64,000 bases of DNA from JAAUUE01 sp943370025 (GTDB lineage Bacteria; Cyanobacteriota; Cyanobacteriia; Cyanobacteriales; JAAUUE01). How positions within the stretch are numbered: position 1 is the first letter of the stretch; every line of letters begins with the position of its first letter. The position numbers were made by a program, and so were the translations under genes. The DNA is taken from NCBI GenBank assembly GCA_943370025.1, contig CALRPI020000020.1, forward strand, positions 1 to 64,000. The letters are read 5' to 3'. Positions 18,307 to 26,084 of this stretch are shown here, in pieces. The notes beneath the pieces are model-generated. The model was given only the letters and a program-made list of their open reading frames with translations. It did no database searches and was not told the DNA's origin.

Positions 18307-19167
18307 TTAATATACTTTCCGACGAGTTGCCCACCGTGCCAAAATGTTGGTTATCAAAACCATGATGACTAGAACTAAAGCCCCTGCCCATGCCAATTCT
18401 TTTTGGGCAGCAAAAGGTACTAGGGCAAAGTTATAAACTAGTACCGATAAAGTAGGAGTCGGCTCCAATAAGCCTTTGAACCAAAAAGGTGAATTTAAGG
18501 CTGTGAAAATTAGCGGAGCGGTTTCTCCGGCGGCTCTAGCCACGGCTAGAGTCACCCCGGTCAAGATAGCTGGCAAAGCTGCTGGAACCACTACGCTGAG
18601 GACGGTTTGGTAGCTAGATGCCCCAATACCCACCGAAGCCCAACGGACATCTTGGGGGACAATCTTCAAAGCCTCTAGAGTGGTACGGATAATTGTCGGT
18701 AGCATTAATACTGAGAGAGCAACACCTCCGGCGATCGCCGAGAAAGTTTGGGTTGTCACTACCAATAGACCAAAGGCGAAGATCCCAGCAATAATTGAAG
18801 GAACTCCACTTAAAACATCACTAGCAAAACGTACCCATCGTCCTAATTTATTGCCATCACTAAACTCGGATATATAGATTGCCACCAAAACTCCAAAGGG
18901 AATAGCAATTAATGCTCCGATACTTACTACGACAATTGTACCTTGAATGGCATTGGCAATCCCGCCACCAGTTAGACCTGGAGAGGGGGGTAGTTTAGTA
19001 AATAGATCAAGATTGAAACGCCCAATACCTTGACTAGCTACATAAAAAAGGACGGTGAATAGGGGTAGGAGGGTGATGACGACAAACAATCCAGAGAGGG
19101 CAGTCATGGCTGTCCCAAAGAGAAATCTGGGGTTGCTTTTAGATTTGTGAAGATTATTAGTATCCAT
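18307..19167 (-). CDS. pstA: Phosphate ABC transporter permease PstA
   Basis: 286 residues with six membrane helices. The cytoplasmic coupling segment EALKIVPQDVRWASVGIGAS precedes SVVVPAALPAILTGVTLAVARAAGETAPLIFTA, the usual PstA signature. The first helix follows a short basic N-terminus. Partner of PstC, which lies 111 bases upstream. Confidence 0.95.
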   Translation of the reverse strand: MDTNNLHKSKSNPRFLFGTAMTALSGLFVVITLLPLFTVLFYVASQGIGRFNLDLFTKLPPSPGLTGGGIANAIQGTIVVVSIGALIAIPFGVLVAIYISEFSDGNKLGRWVRFASDVLSGVPSIIAGIFAFGLLVVTTQTFSAIAGGVALSVLMLPTIIRTTLEALKIVPQDVRWASVGIGASSYQTVLSVVVPAALPAILTGVTLAVARAAGETAPLIFTALNSPFWFKGLLEPTPTLSVLVYNFALVPFAAQKELAWAGALVLVIMVLITNILARWATRRKVY

Positions 19168-19278
19168 TACATCTTGATAATTAACAGCCGTTGGCTTTAT
19201 TCTTGCCTAGCAAATAGGGCGGCATTGGTTTTAGAGATTCTCGAAATAGCTATGGGTATTTTTCTTACCCTAGCCAGA

Positions 19279-20235
19279 CTAACGATACTTAGCGCTAACA
19301 CGAGACACAATCATCTCGGCGAGGACGTTGACGATGAGGGTCAAGACAAAGAGAACAAACCCGGCATACATCAGGGCGGCCACCTGTAATCCTGAAGCTT
19401 CGGCAAATTGGTTGGCGAGGAGGGAAGCGATCGTATTCCCCGGAGCTAGGAGGGAAATATTCAAACGATTGGAGTTGCCAATAATCATCGTGGCTGCCAT
19501 CGTCTCTCCCATTGCCCTTCCCATCCCTAACATGATGCCGCCGACGACACCGGAAAAAGCTGCCGGAACCAGAACACGGAAAATTGTTTCCCAGCGAGTT
19601 GCCCCTAAACCTAATGAGGCTTGGCGCAGATCGGGAGGCAGGGAGGCGAAGGAATCGCGAGCTACGGCGGTGATAATCGGCAGAATCATAATCGAGAGGA
19701 CAATCCCGGCTGGCAACATCGAAGGTCCCGTGGGTGGAGTGCTGAAGAGGGGAAACCAACCGAAACTTTTATTGAGAAAACCACCCAACTGGTTAGTGAG
19801 GGGGATAATCACAAAAATTCCCCAGAGTCCGTAGACTACGCTGGGAATTGCGGCAATTAACTCTACTAAGAAAGTTAAGGGAGTGCGAATAGCTAGGGGC
19901 AAGAAATCTTCGCTTAGAAAAATGGCAGTACCGACTCCTAGAGGCACAGCAATCAACAGGGCAATCAAGGAACTGACCATAGTTCCATAGATCATTGGGA
20001 ACACCCCATAGGTGTCATTCACCGGGTTCCAACCACTGCCAATGAGGAAGCCAAAGCCCCCCTGCTGGATGGCAGGAATCGCCCGGAAAAATACAGTTAG
20101 GGCGATCGCTCCCAAAAGAACGATCACCCCAATAGACAAAGCCAAGGTTAGCCACATGAAACCTTGGTCAAACTTTCTTTCAAACTGCGATCGAGAGGGC
20201 AGAATTACATTCTGCTCTTGAATTTCTAAAACCAT
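19279..20235 (-). CDS. pstC: Phosphate ABC transporter permease PstC
   Basis: 318 residues, six helices plus a long N-terminal tail. PstC motifs: FLIGSGWNPVNDTYGVFPMIYGT, then the coupling loop DLRQASLGLGATRWETIFRVLVPAA and GMGRAMGETMAATMIIGNS. It follows pstS after a 258-base gap that contains a palindromic repeat. Confidence 0.95.
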   Translation of the reverse strand: MVLEIQEQNVILPSRSQFERKFDQGFMWLTLALSIGVIVLLGAIALTVFFRAIPAIQQGGFGFLIGSGWNPVNDTYGVFPMIYGTMVSSLIALLIAVPLGVGTAIFLSEDFLPLAIRTPLTFLVELIAAIPSVVYGLWGIFVIIPLTNQLGGFLNKSFGWFPLFSTPPTGPSMLPAGIVLSIMILPIITAVARDSFASLPPDLRQASLGLGATRWETIFRVLVPAAFSGVVGGIMLGMGRAMGETMAATMIIGNSNRLNISLLAPGNTIASLLANQFAEASGLQVAALMYAGFVLFVLTLIVNVLAEMIVSRVSAKYR

Positions 20236-20274
20236 GGTGATATCCGAAATTGATGCTGTTTACAGTCAAGCTAT

Positions 20275-20475
20275 AGGAAAGGGTTGCAAAGCCGGCAGTG
20301 CTGTTAACTTAGTGCTGTCAACTTAAGTTAGAAACTATTGATAAATAGCCTTTTCGCTTGAATATCTATCCCCCCTAGCCCCCCTTAAAAAGGGGGGGAC
20401 AAGAAGAAGTAGTTCAAAGTCCCCCCTTTTTCTAGCTCAGGGGCGCGTTAGCGCGGGGATTTAGGGGGATCGAGG
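20275..20475. repeat. Composite intergenic repeat between pstS and pstC
   Basis: Two adjoining parts. The first (about 20281-20325) resembles the left end of the 221-bp family-D element (GTTGCAAAGCC... CTGTCAACTTAAG). The second (about 20370-20475) is a long imperfect inverted repeat, CCCCCCTTAAAAAGGGGGG and onward to GGATTTAGGGGGATCGAG, also seen at 23227-23308 and 44395-44495. In the pst transcript it would fold between pstS and pstC, a position where a processing or attenuation hairpin would give more binding protein than permease. Confidence 0.6.
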
Positions 20476-20493
20476 TTCAAATGAGTCTATAGA

Positions 20494-21675
20494 CTATTTG
20501 AGTTTCATTTTGTATTCAGGGCTGAGGGTATCCGCTGCTGCCAAAACTTTTTCTTTGACGCTCTTGGGCAGAGGGATATAACCTAGGCTGCTAGATACTT
20601 CTTGACCTTCATTTAGACCATACTCGATTAGCACTTCTAGGGCTTTTGCCTTAGTTGCATCTGCTACTTTAGTTGGTACAAGCAACCAAGTGTAGGAAGC
20701 GATCGGATAAACGCCGGGACCTTCTGGGTCTTCGATGAATGCCCGGAGGTTTTCAGGAAGCTTCACAGAGGCTAGAGTCTTACTAACGCTTTCGTCACTA
20801 GCTGTCACAAATTCCTTGGCTTTGTTTTCTAGTTGAGCAAACTTCAATTTGTTGTTTTTAGCGTAGCCATACTCAATATAACCAATGGAGCCGGGGGTTT
20901 GTTGAATTTGGGCGGTTACACCTTCATTGCCCTTGGCACCAACAAAAGCACCAGTAGGCCATTGCACAGTGTTACCTTCGCCAATTTTAGATTTCCAATC
21001 AGCACTAACTGCGGCGAGGTGCTTGGTGAATACTCCAGTGGTACCGCTACCATCAGAGCGGTGGACAAAGGTAATCGCTTGGTCGGGAAGTTTAATACCG
21101 GGGTTGGCAGCCACAATCTTGGGGTCATTCCACTTGGTAATTTCTCCCATAGCGATCCCTACATATACTTCTCTGCTTAGTTTTAAGCCAGTATCTACGC
21201 CTTCAACGTTGTAGGCAAGCACGATGCTTCCCGCAGTCATAGGCAGCATCATTACGCCCTTATCAGCAGGAACCTTGGCGATCGCATCATCTTTCATGGC
21301 TGTGTCGCTAGCACCAAAGTCTACAGTTCCCTTAGTAAATTGTTCAATCCCAGCACCGCTACCCACAGATTGGTAGTTGACTTGGAGTTGAGGAACCTTT
21401 TGGCTGAGGTCTTGGAACCAACGTTGATACAAAGGAGCAGGGAAAGATGCTCCAGCACCAGTCACGGCAACGTTGCCAGTGAATTCAATTTTAGCAGCCG
21501 CAGGAGATGCGCTGGCGGCAGGAGATGCTCCAGCAGCAGGGGATGCTCCAGTAGCAGGAGATGTGTTAGCAGTGGGTGTACCGCCACCACAAGCCACTAA
21601 ACTAGTTGTGAGAGCCAAGAAGGAAACTGAAGCTCCGAAGCGTTTTGCTTGGGGGAATTTGATGGGTAATACCAT
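20494..21675 (-). CDS. pstS: Phosphate ABC transporter, substrate-binding lipoprotein
   Basis: 393 residues. The signal peptide ends in LVACGGG, a lipobox. It is followed by a low-complexity linker of repeated GASPAA units (about residues 36-60), then the PstS fold: VTGAGASFPAPLYQRWFQ (phosphate loop), NYQSVGSGAGIEQF, DFGASDTAMKDD, and FVHRSDGSGTTGVFT, which together bind phosphate. First gene of pstS-pstC-pstA-pstB. A possible Pho box lies upstream at 21733-21751. The long Ala/Ser/Pro linker presumably spans the periplasmic gel. Confidence 0.95.
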   Translation of the reverse strand: MVLPIKFPQAKRFGASVSFLALTTSLVACGGGTPTANTSPATGASPAAGASPAASASPAAAKIEFTGNVAVTGAGASFPAPLYQRWFQDLSQKVPQLQVNYQSVGSGAGIEQFTKGTVDFGASDTAMKDDAIAKVPADKGVMMLPMTAGSIVLAYNVEGVDTGLKLSREVYVGIAMGEITKWNDPKIVAANPGIKLPDQAITFVHRSDGSGTTGVFTKHLAAVSADWKSKIGEGNTVQWPTGAFVGAKGNEGVTAQIQQTPGSIGYIEYGYAKNNKLKFAQLENKAKEFVTASDESVSKTLASVKLPENLRAFIEDPEGPGVYPIASYTWLLVPTKVADATKAKALEVLIEYGLNEGQEVSSSLGYIPLPKSVKEKVLAAADTLSPEYKMKLK

Positions 21676-21732
21676 AAACTTTATAAGTTGTTGTTTCTTT
21701 TACAGGTGTTTGTTAGAGATGATACAGACTAA

Positions 21733-21751
21733 AAGTAAAGAGAAGGTTAAC
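21733..21751 (-). promoter_or_regulatory. Candidate Pho box upstream of pstS
   Basis: Read on the minus strand: GTTAACCT, three bases, CTTTACTT. This resembles the cyanobacterial Pho box of CTTAACCT-like octamers spaced by 3 bases and recognised by SphR/PhoB. One octamer is good, the second is weak. It is about 60 bases upstream of the pstS start. Confidence 0.4.
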
Positions 21752-21823
21752 AAATCTCCACGAATTATCATGAACTCCAAATATCTGAGGTGGCAAAGGA
21801 TTAAAATGCATGTGGTTAAGTAT

Positions 21824-21935
21824 GCCCCCGCGCTGTGAGAGCAATCCTTAATAAAATCAAGCAAGGGAGTTGGTAATTGCCCCCGCGCTGCGGGGGCAAT
21901 CCTTAATAAAATCGAGCATGAGAGTTAAAATTATC
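21824..21935 (+). repeat. 55-bp tandem direct repeat between pstS and bioY
   Basis: Two copies with a 55-base period starting at 21824 and 21879, each GCCCCCGCGCTG... AGCAATCCTTAATAAAATC. Copy 2 contains a perfect TTGCCCCCGC/GCGGGGGCAA hairpin (21878-21899), and copy 1 has lost one arm. The repeats lie in the shared promoter region of the divergent pstS and bioY genes. Confidence 0.75.
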
Positions 21936-21955
21936 GGGGTCATCAAAATTGTTAA

Positions 21956-22573
21956 ATGTCAAACAAAATGCCTAAACCTGTGCCACCATTCATCCAATTT
22001 CTCTGGGCGTTAGTGGGGCTGCTACTGACGATCGGCGGCACTTTCTTGGAAGTGTTTGCCACTACTCCGCCTTGGGCGTGGACTGGTCAGGGAATTAAAA
22101 CCGTCTCCCTAGGGGTTACCTACCAAATTGGGGCAGTATTATTAACTGGATGTTTAGGAGGTTCTAAGGCTGGGGCTCTATCCCAGATTGCCTATATTTT
22201 CGTGGGTCTAACTTGGCTGCCAGTGTTCGATCGCGGCGGCGGTTGGAATTATGTGAAGAGTCCTAGTTTTGGCTACATTCTAGGCTTTGTGGCTGGGGCG
22301 TGGGTCTGTGGTTGGTTAGCATTTCGGGTGTTCCCTCGCCTAGAATCTTTGGCGTTCAGTTCCCTCTGTGGCTTGTTGACTATTCATTTATATGGTATTG
22401 CCTACCTATTAGTGTTCCAATATATCGGCACAATCCAAGCCGTAAATTCTAATTCCTTTTCCTTGGGGGAATCAATTCTCCGCTATTCGATCTATCCCCT
22501 GCCGGGACAATTGGCTCTAGTTTGTGCTGTGGCGGTGCTATCATTTCTCCTACGGCGGATTATGTTTTATTAG
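21956..22573 (+). CDS. bioY: Biotin transporter BioY (S component)
   Basis: 205 residues, about six membrane helices. It is the substrate-binding membrane subunit of an ECF-type biotin importer. The family's core motif is present: LLTGCLGGSKAGALSQIAYIF, then GLTWLPVFDRGGG and PSFGYILGFVAGAW, with the conserved Gly, Lys and Asp residues. No ECF ATPase or T component is nearby, as is common for solitary BioY. It is followed by lspA, a pairing known in other cyanobacteria, with a strong hairpin (22595-22631) between them. Confidence 0.9.
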   Translation: MSNKMPKPVPPFIQFLWALVGLLLTIGGTFLEVFATTPPWAWTGQGIKTVSLGVTYQIGAVLLTGCLGGSKAGALSQIAYIFVGLTWLPVFDRGGGWNYVKSPSFGYILGFVAGAWVCGWLAFRVFPRLESLAFSSLCGLLTIHLYGIAYLLVFQYIGTIQAVNSNSFSLGESILRYSIYPLPGQLALVCAVAVLSFLLRRIMFY

Positions 22574-22594
22574 TTTTGTGTTACTCCTAAATAA

Positions 22595-22631
22595 GTCAGG
22601 ATAGCTCGCGCAACGCGCGGGCTATCCTGAC
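22595..22631 (+). terminator. Hairpin between bioY and lspA
   Basis: GTCAGGATAGC and its exact complement GCTATCCTGAC enclose a GC-rich centre (TCGCGCAACGCGCGG), followed by CAAAAAATTC. It could end the bioY transcript, but there is no T-tract, so it may equally be one of the dispersed hairpins. Confidence 0.5.
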
Positions 22632-22653
22632 AAAAAATTCATAGTTTTATTTA

Positions 22654-23142
22654 ATGACAATTAAAAATCTTTGGTTTTGGGTAGTTGGGGTGGTGGCAAT
22701 CGCGATCGATCAATTGACTAAATTGTGGACAGTCCAAACCCTGCAACTCCATCAAACGATCCCCCTGCTACCGGGAATATTTCATTTCACCTACGTCCAA
22801 AATACTGGGGCTGCCTTTAGCCTGTTTGCTGGGGGTGGAGGATGGCTGCGCTGGCTGTCTTTGCTGGTGAGTTTGGGGCTGATGGCTTGGGCAGCTTTTG
22901 GTCCGAGGTTTTCTCGCTGGGAGCAGTTAGGCTATGGTTTTGTGTTGGGGGGAGCGATGGGCAATGGGATCGATCGCTTCATCCTTGGTTATGTGATCGA
23001 TTTCCTAGATTTCCGCCTGATCAATTTCCCGGTGTTTAATATTGCCGATGTGTCGATCAATATCGGAATTGCCTTCCTCTTATTAGCCAGTTTCTTCGGT
23101 TCCGCTAGTTCTTCTAATGGTTCTTCCAAAGGGAATCGCTAG
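22654..23142 (+). CDS. lspA: Lipoprotein signal peptidase (signal peptidase II)
   Basis: 162 residues, four membrane helices. Cleaves lipoprotein signal peptides at the modified cysteine; the PotD, PstS and GerMN lipoproteins of this window are expected substrates. The catalytic aspartates are in GNGIDRF and FNIADVSINIG, and FTYVQNTGAAFSLF is the family's NxGxxF segment. A Ser-rich tail ends the protein. Confidence 0.95.
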   Translation: MTIKNLWFWVVGVVAIAIDQLTKLWTVQTLQLHQTIPLLPGIFHFTYVQNTGAAFSLFAGGGGWLRWLSLLVSLGLMAWAAFGPRFSRWEQLGYGFVLGGAMGNGIDRFILGYVIDFLDFRLINFPVFNIADVSINIGIAFLLLASFFGSASSSNGSSKGNR

Positions 23143-23155
23143 GGTTTAGGAATAA

Positions 23156-23376
23156 GGGCGCAAAGCCTTCATCGGTGTCAACTTAACGTCAAAGGTAGTG
23201 TCAGCCTACTGTTTGATGCTTAGTCCTCGATCCCCCCTAGCCTTCAAAAGGGGGGGACAAGAAATAGTTCAAAGTCCCCCTTTTTAAGGGGGATTTAGGG
23301 GGATCGAGACCTAGATGAAAGCGATGTCCTTCAAAGCTTTCATCCTTAAGTTGACACCAATGAAAGCCTTGCGCCC
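23156..23376. mobile_element. MITE-like family D element with 31-bp terminal inverted repeats
   Basis: A 221-bp element. Left end GGGCGCAAAGCCTTCATCGG followed by TGTCAACTTAA; the right end is its complement with about four mismatches (CTTAAGTTGACACC... GCCTTGCGCCC). The inside holds the AGCCTACTGTTTGATGCTTA segment and the CCCCCTTTT/GGGGGA hairpin. The AGCCTACTG segment recurs at 43279 and the hairpin at 20370 and 44395. Confidence 0.75.
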
Positions 23377-23437
23377 CTAACAGTTTTATCCTTGTAGGGT
23401 GGGCATTGCCCACCATTTAGGTTTGGAGCAATTTCAA

Positions 23438-24004
23438 CTAAAAATAACTAATTTCCTGTTCTGTACAAACTCCCTGAAGCGGCACATCCCAAGGGTTGAT
23501 TGGTAATTTTTCTAGATAGGCAAAGGAAAAAGTAATTCCTAAAGTTGGTTTATTTTGCCACAAGGGTTGGCTGAGGAGGCGATCGTAATACCCGCCCCCA
23601 TAGCCCAGTCGATAGCCAGAGCGATCGCAACCCACGCAAGGCACCAGAATTAGATCCACTTCCTCGACTGGAATCAGCGGGAGACTAGCCTCTGGTTCAC
23701 TAATGCCGTAGCGATTTTTGACGATCGTGCCAGTTAATCTGGGATGCCAATCATGCCAAATTAAATCTTTTCCCTGACAGCGGGGTAAACCCCATTTCTT
23801 TTCGGGATAAGCTGTCCATAAACCAGCAAGGTCTGGCTCTTGACGATGGCTGAGATACACCAGAATAGTTTTCGCTTCCTGAAAAAACTCCTGAGATTGG
23901 AGCCGTTCACAAATTTGTTGGCTTTGCTCCTGCCATTGTTCAGGGCTAAGGGTTTGGCGTTGGTGCAGTAGCGATCGACGTAATTCGATTTTATCTATCA
24001 TCAA
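23438..24004 (-). CDS. 5-formyltetrahydrofolate cyclo-ligase
   Basis: 188 residues. Converts 5-formyl-THF to 5,10-methenyl-THF with ATP. The N-terminus KIELRRSLLHQRQTLSPEQW and the nucleotide loop RLGYGGGYYDRLL are characteristic, as is ILVPCVGCDRSGYRLG before it. The middle (AKTILVYLSHRQEPDL) matches the family. Cytoplasmic. It is divergent from cysK with about 107 bases between. Confidence 0.93.
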   Translation of the reverse strand: MMIDKIELRRSLLHQRQTLSPEQWQEQSQQICERLQSQEFFQEAKTILVYLSHRQEPDLAGLWTAYPEKKWGLPRCQGKDLIWHDWHPRLTGTIVKNRYGISEPEASLPLIPVEEVDLILVPCVGCDRSGYRLGYGGGYYDRLLSQPLWQNKPTLGITFSFAYLEKLPINPWDVPLQGVCTEQEISYF

Positions 24005-24111
24005 GATTTTATTTTTTTCGTCCTGTATTTAGCTAGGAAACACCTGCTGATCCTTGCCTCCTGTTGATATCATGGAGATCACACCACTTAATATAATCTA
24101 CAAAATTAGAT

Positions 24112-25101
24112 ATGGATGGCATGGATATCAAGAATGGCTTCATTGGGGCGATCGGCAACACTCCCTTAATTCGCTTAAATAGTTTTAGCGAAGAAACTGG
24201 CTGCGAGATTCTAGGGAAGGCAGAATTTTTGAACCCCGGTGGCTCCGTCAAAGACCGGGCTGCCCTATATATCATCCAAGATGCAGAAGCCAAGGGCTTA
24301 CTCAAACCCGGCGGCACAGTGGTGGAAGGAACTGCCGGGAATACGGGAATTGGCTTAGCACATATCTGCAATGCCAAGGGTTATAAATGCCTAATCGTTA
24401 TCCCTGATACCCAATCCCAAGAAAAAATTGATGCCCTGCGAACTCTAGGTGCTGAAGTCCGCACAGTTCCAGCGGTTCCCTACAAAAACCCCAATAACTA
24501 TGTCAGGCTTTCTGGCAGACTAGCGACAGAGATCCCCAACGCCATCTGGGCAAACCAGTTTGATAACTTGGCAAACCGTCTGGCACACTACGAAACCACA
24601 GCCCCAGAGATTTGGCAACAAACCGGAGGTAAAGTTGATGGTTGGGTTGCTGCCACGGGAACTGGCGGAACTTTTGCCGGAGTTGCCCTGTACCTGAAGG
24701 AGAAAAATCCCCAGATTAAAAATGTGCTAGCTGACCCCATGGGCAGTGCCTTGTATAGCTATGTAAAAACTGGGGAACCGCACATGGAAGGTAGTTCCAT
24801 CACCGAGGGGATTGGCAATAGTCGAGTTACTGCCAATATGGAAAACGTGCCGATCGATGATGCTCTGCAAATCCCAGACGAAGAGGCTGTAAGAGTTGTG
24901 TATCAACTCCTGAGAAAAGATGGATTGTTTATGGGGGGTTCCGTGGGGATCAACGTGGGGGCAGCAGTGGCTCTAGCGAAAGAATTAGGTCCTGGGCATA
25001 CGATCGTCACTGTTCTTTGCGATGGGGGTGCTCGCTACCAATCCCGGCTCTTTAATCCAGAATGGTTAGCCACCAAGGGTTTGTCAATTCCGGAAAACTA
25101 G
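24112..25101 (+). CDS. cysK: Cysteine synthase A (O-acetylserine sulfhydrylase)
   Basis: 329 residues, PLP fold type II. The PLP lysine is K47 in NPGGSVKDRAA, and the substrate loop is EGTAGNTGIGLAH. The PLP-phosphate loop ATGTGGTFAG is intact. Makes cysteine from O-acetylserine and sulfide. The stretch DPMGSALYSYVKTGE and the C-terminus LATKGLSIPEN place it with the group that includes cyanobacterial and yeast-like cysteine synthases rather than CysM. ATGs at 24112 and 24121 are both possible starts. Monocistronic. Confidence 0.93.
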   Translation: MDGMDIKNGFIGAIGNTPLIRLNSFSEETGCEILGKAEFLNPGGSVKDRAALYIIQDAEAKGLLKPGGTVVEGTAGNTGIGLAHICNAKGYKCLIVIPDTQSQEKIDALRTLGAEVRTVPAVPYKNPNNYVRLSGRLATEIPNAIWANQFDNLANRLAHYETTAPEIWQQTGGKVDGWVAATGTGGTFAGVALYLKEKNPQIKNVLADPMGSALYSYVKTGEPHMEGSSITEGIGNSRVTANMENVPIDDALQIPDEEAVRVVYQLLRKDGLFMGGSVGINVGAAVALAKELGPGHTIVTVLCDGGARYQSRLFNPEWLATKGLSIPEN

Positions 25102-25273
25102 TTGCAGCAAGTTGTAGAGATAATAGACCTCTTGCAAAACTGAATAAAAGATATTCAACAGGTTCCCGAATTTTCCTCTCCACAACCTTCCCTGAAAAGC
25201 AAAATCCCCGAATTGCTTTAGGCTAAAATTAATTCATCATTCAAAGCCAACCATAACCGACCTTAGGAAAGCA

Positions 25274-26005
25274 ATGGTTAACCTCGCCTATGACTACGAT
25301 CGCCTGCCCACGGCTGAGGAGCTACCCCACTCAGATGAAACGCCTGTGGATAACGAATTACAAAATAATATTCCCAACTTTTTGTTGAACCTGCTCCGGC
25401 TGATTTGGGGCGATCGCCAAGATTGGTTCTTTGGCGTAGATATGGGTATCTATCACGACTCCAAAAGCCGAACCCCGATCATCCCTGATGCTTTCTTATC
25501 CTTAGGAGTTGAACTTCACAAGGGAGAAACTGGACGATTGAGCTATGTATTGTGGGAAGAAAATTACACGATGCCTATATTAGCCCTAGAAGTAGTATCC
25601 CAAACCTACAACGGAGAATACGAGGCAAAGTTGAAGCAATATCAGTCAATGGGGATTTTGTACTATGTTGTCTATAACCCTTTGAGTGGCAAAAGAAGAA
25701 TCCATAAACAGCGGCAACGCTTGGCGGTTTATAAATTGATCTCAGGTTCATACCAACTCCAACTGGGGGAAGCAATGGTCTGGCTACCAGAGATTGGCTT
25801 AGGCATCGGTTATGAAAAGCAAGCTTCTGGTGCTTGGCGGGGGGAATGGCTCTATTGGTATAACGAAGAGGGCGATCGCTATCAAACTGCTGAAGAATTA
25901 GTAGTTCAAGAACGGGTAGCGAAGGAACAGGCGGAGGAGATCAAGGAAAAATTGGCAAGGTATCTCAGATCGATCGGGGTTAATCCTGATGAAATTCCTG
26001 ATTAA
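25274..26005 (+). CDS. Uma2-family (DUF820) endonuclease-like protein
   Basis: 243 residues, with the PD-(D/E)xK-like fold typical of the expanded cyanobacterial Uma2 family. The likely active-site residues are D72 (IPDAFLSLG), E106 (LALEVVSQT) and K119 (YEAKLKQY). The C-terminus is a charged helix. AGGAAAG before the ATG supports the start. The biological role of this family is not established. It has no partner gene and converges with the helicase gene. Confidence 0.85.
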   Translation: MVNLAYDYDRLPTAEELPHSDETPVDNELQNNIPNFLLNLLRLIWGDRQDWFFGVDMGIYHDSKSRTPIIPDAFLSLGVELHKGETGRLSYVLWEENYTMPILALEVVSQTYNGEYEAKLKQYQSMGILYYVVYNPLSGKRRIHKQRQRLAVYKLISGSYQLQLGEAMVWLPEIGLGIGYEKQASGAWRGEWLYWYNEEGDRYQTAEELVVQERVAKEQAEEIKEKLARYLRSIGVNPDEIPD

Positions 26006-26035
26006 AAAACTACCTACGCGATAGTCATGAATTGT

Positions 26036-26072
26036 TATGGTGATTGGGGCGCGCAGCTCCCCAATCACCATA
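26036..26072. terminator. Hairpin between convergent Uma2 and helicase genes
   Basis: Exact 14-base arms TATGGTGATTGGGG / CCCCAATCACCATA around a 9-base GC-rich loop. The position between two stop codons fits a bidirectional terminator, though no T-tract follows. Confidence 0.6.
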
Positions 26073-26084
26073 CTACTACCTACG

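Noticed and set aside
19295..19860. Long open frames in other frames of pstC (154 and 168 codons)
   Set aside because: They are shadows of the clear PstC coding sequence; their products are Arg/Ser/Pro-rich and lack motifs.
21340..21838. Open frames opposite the pstS start, Ala-Gly-Asp and Arg-Ser rich
   Set aside because: They mirror the GASPAA codon repeats of the PstS linker.
25102..25273. Possible regulatory RNA before the Uma2 gene
   Set aside because: No stable hairpin or conserved motif could be seen.
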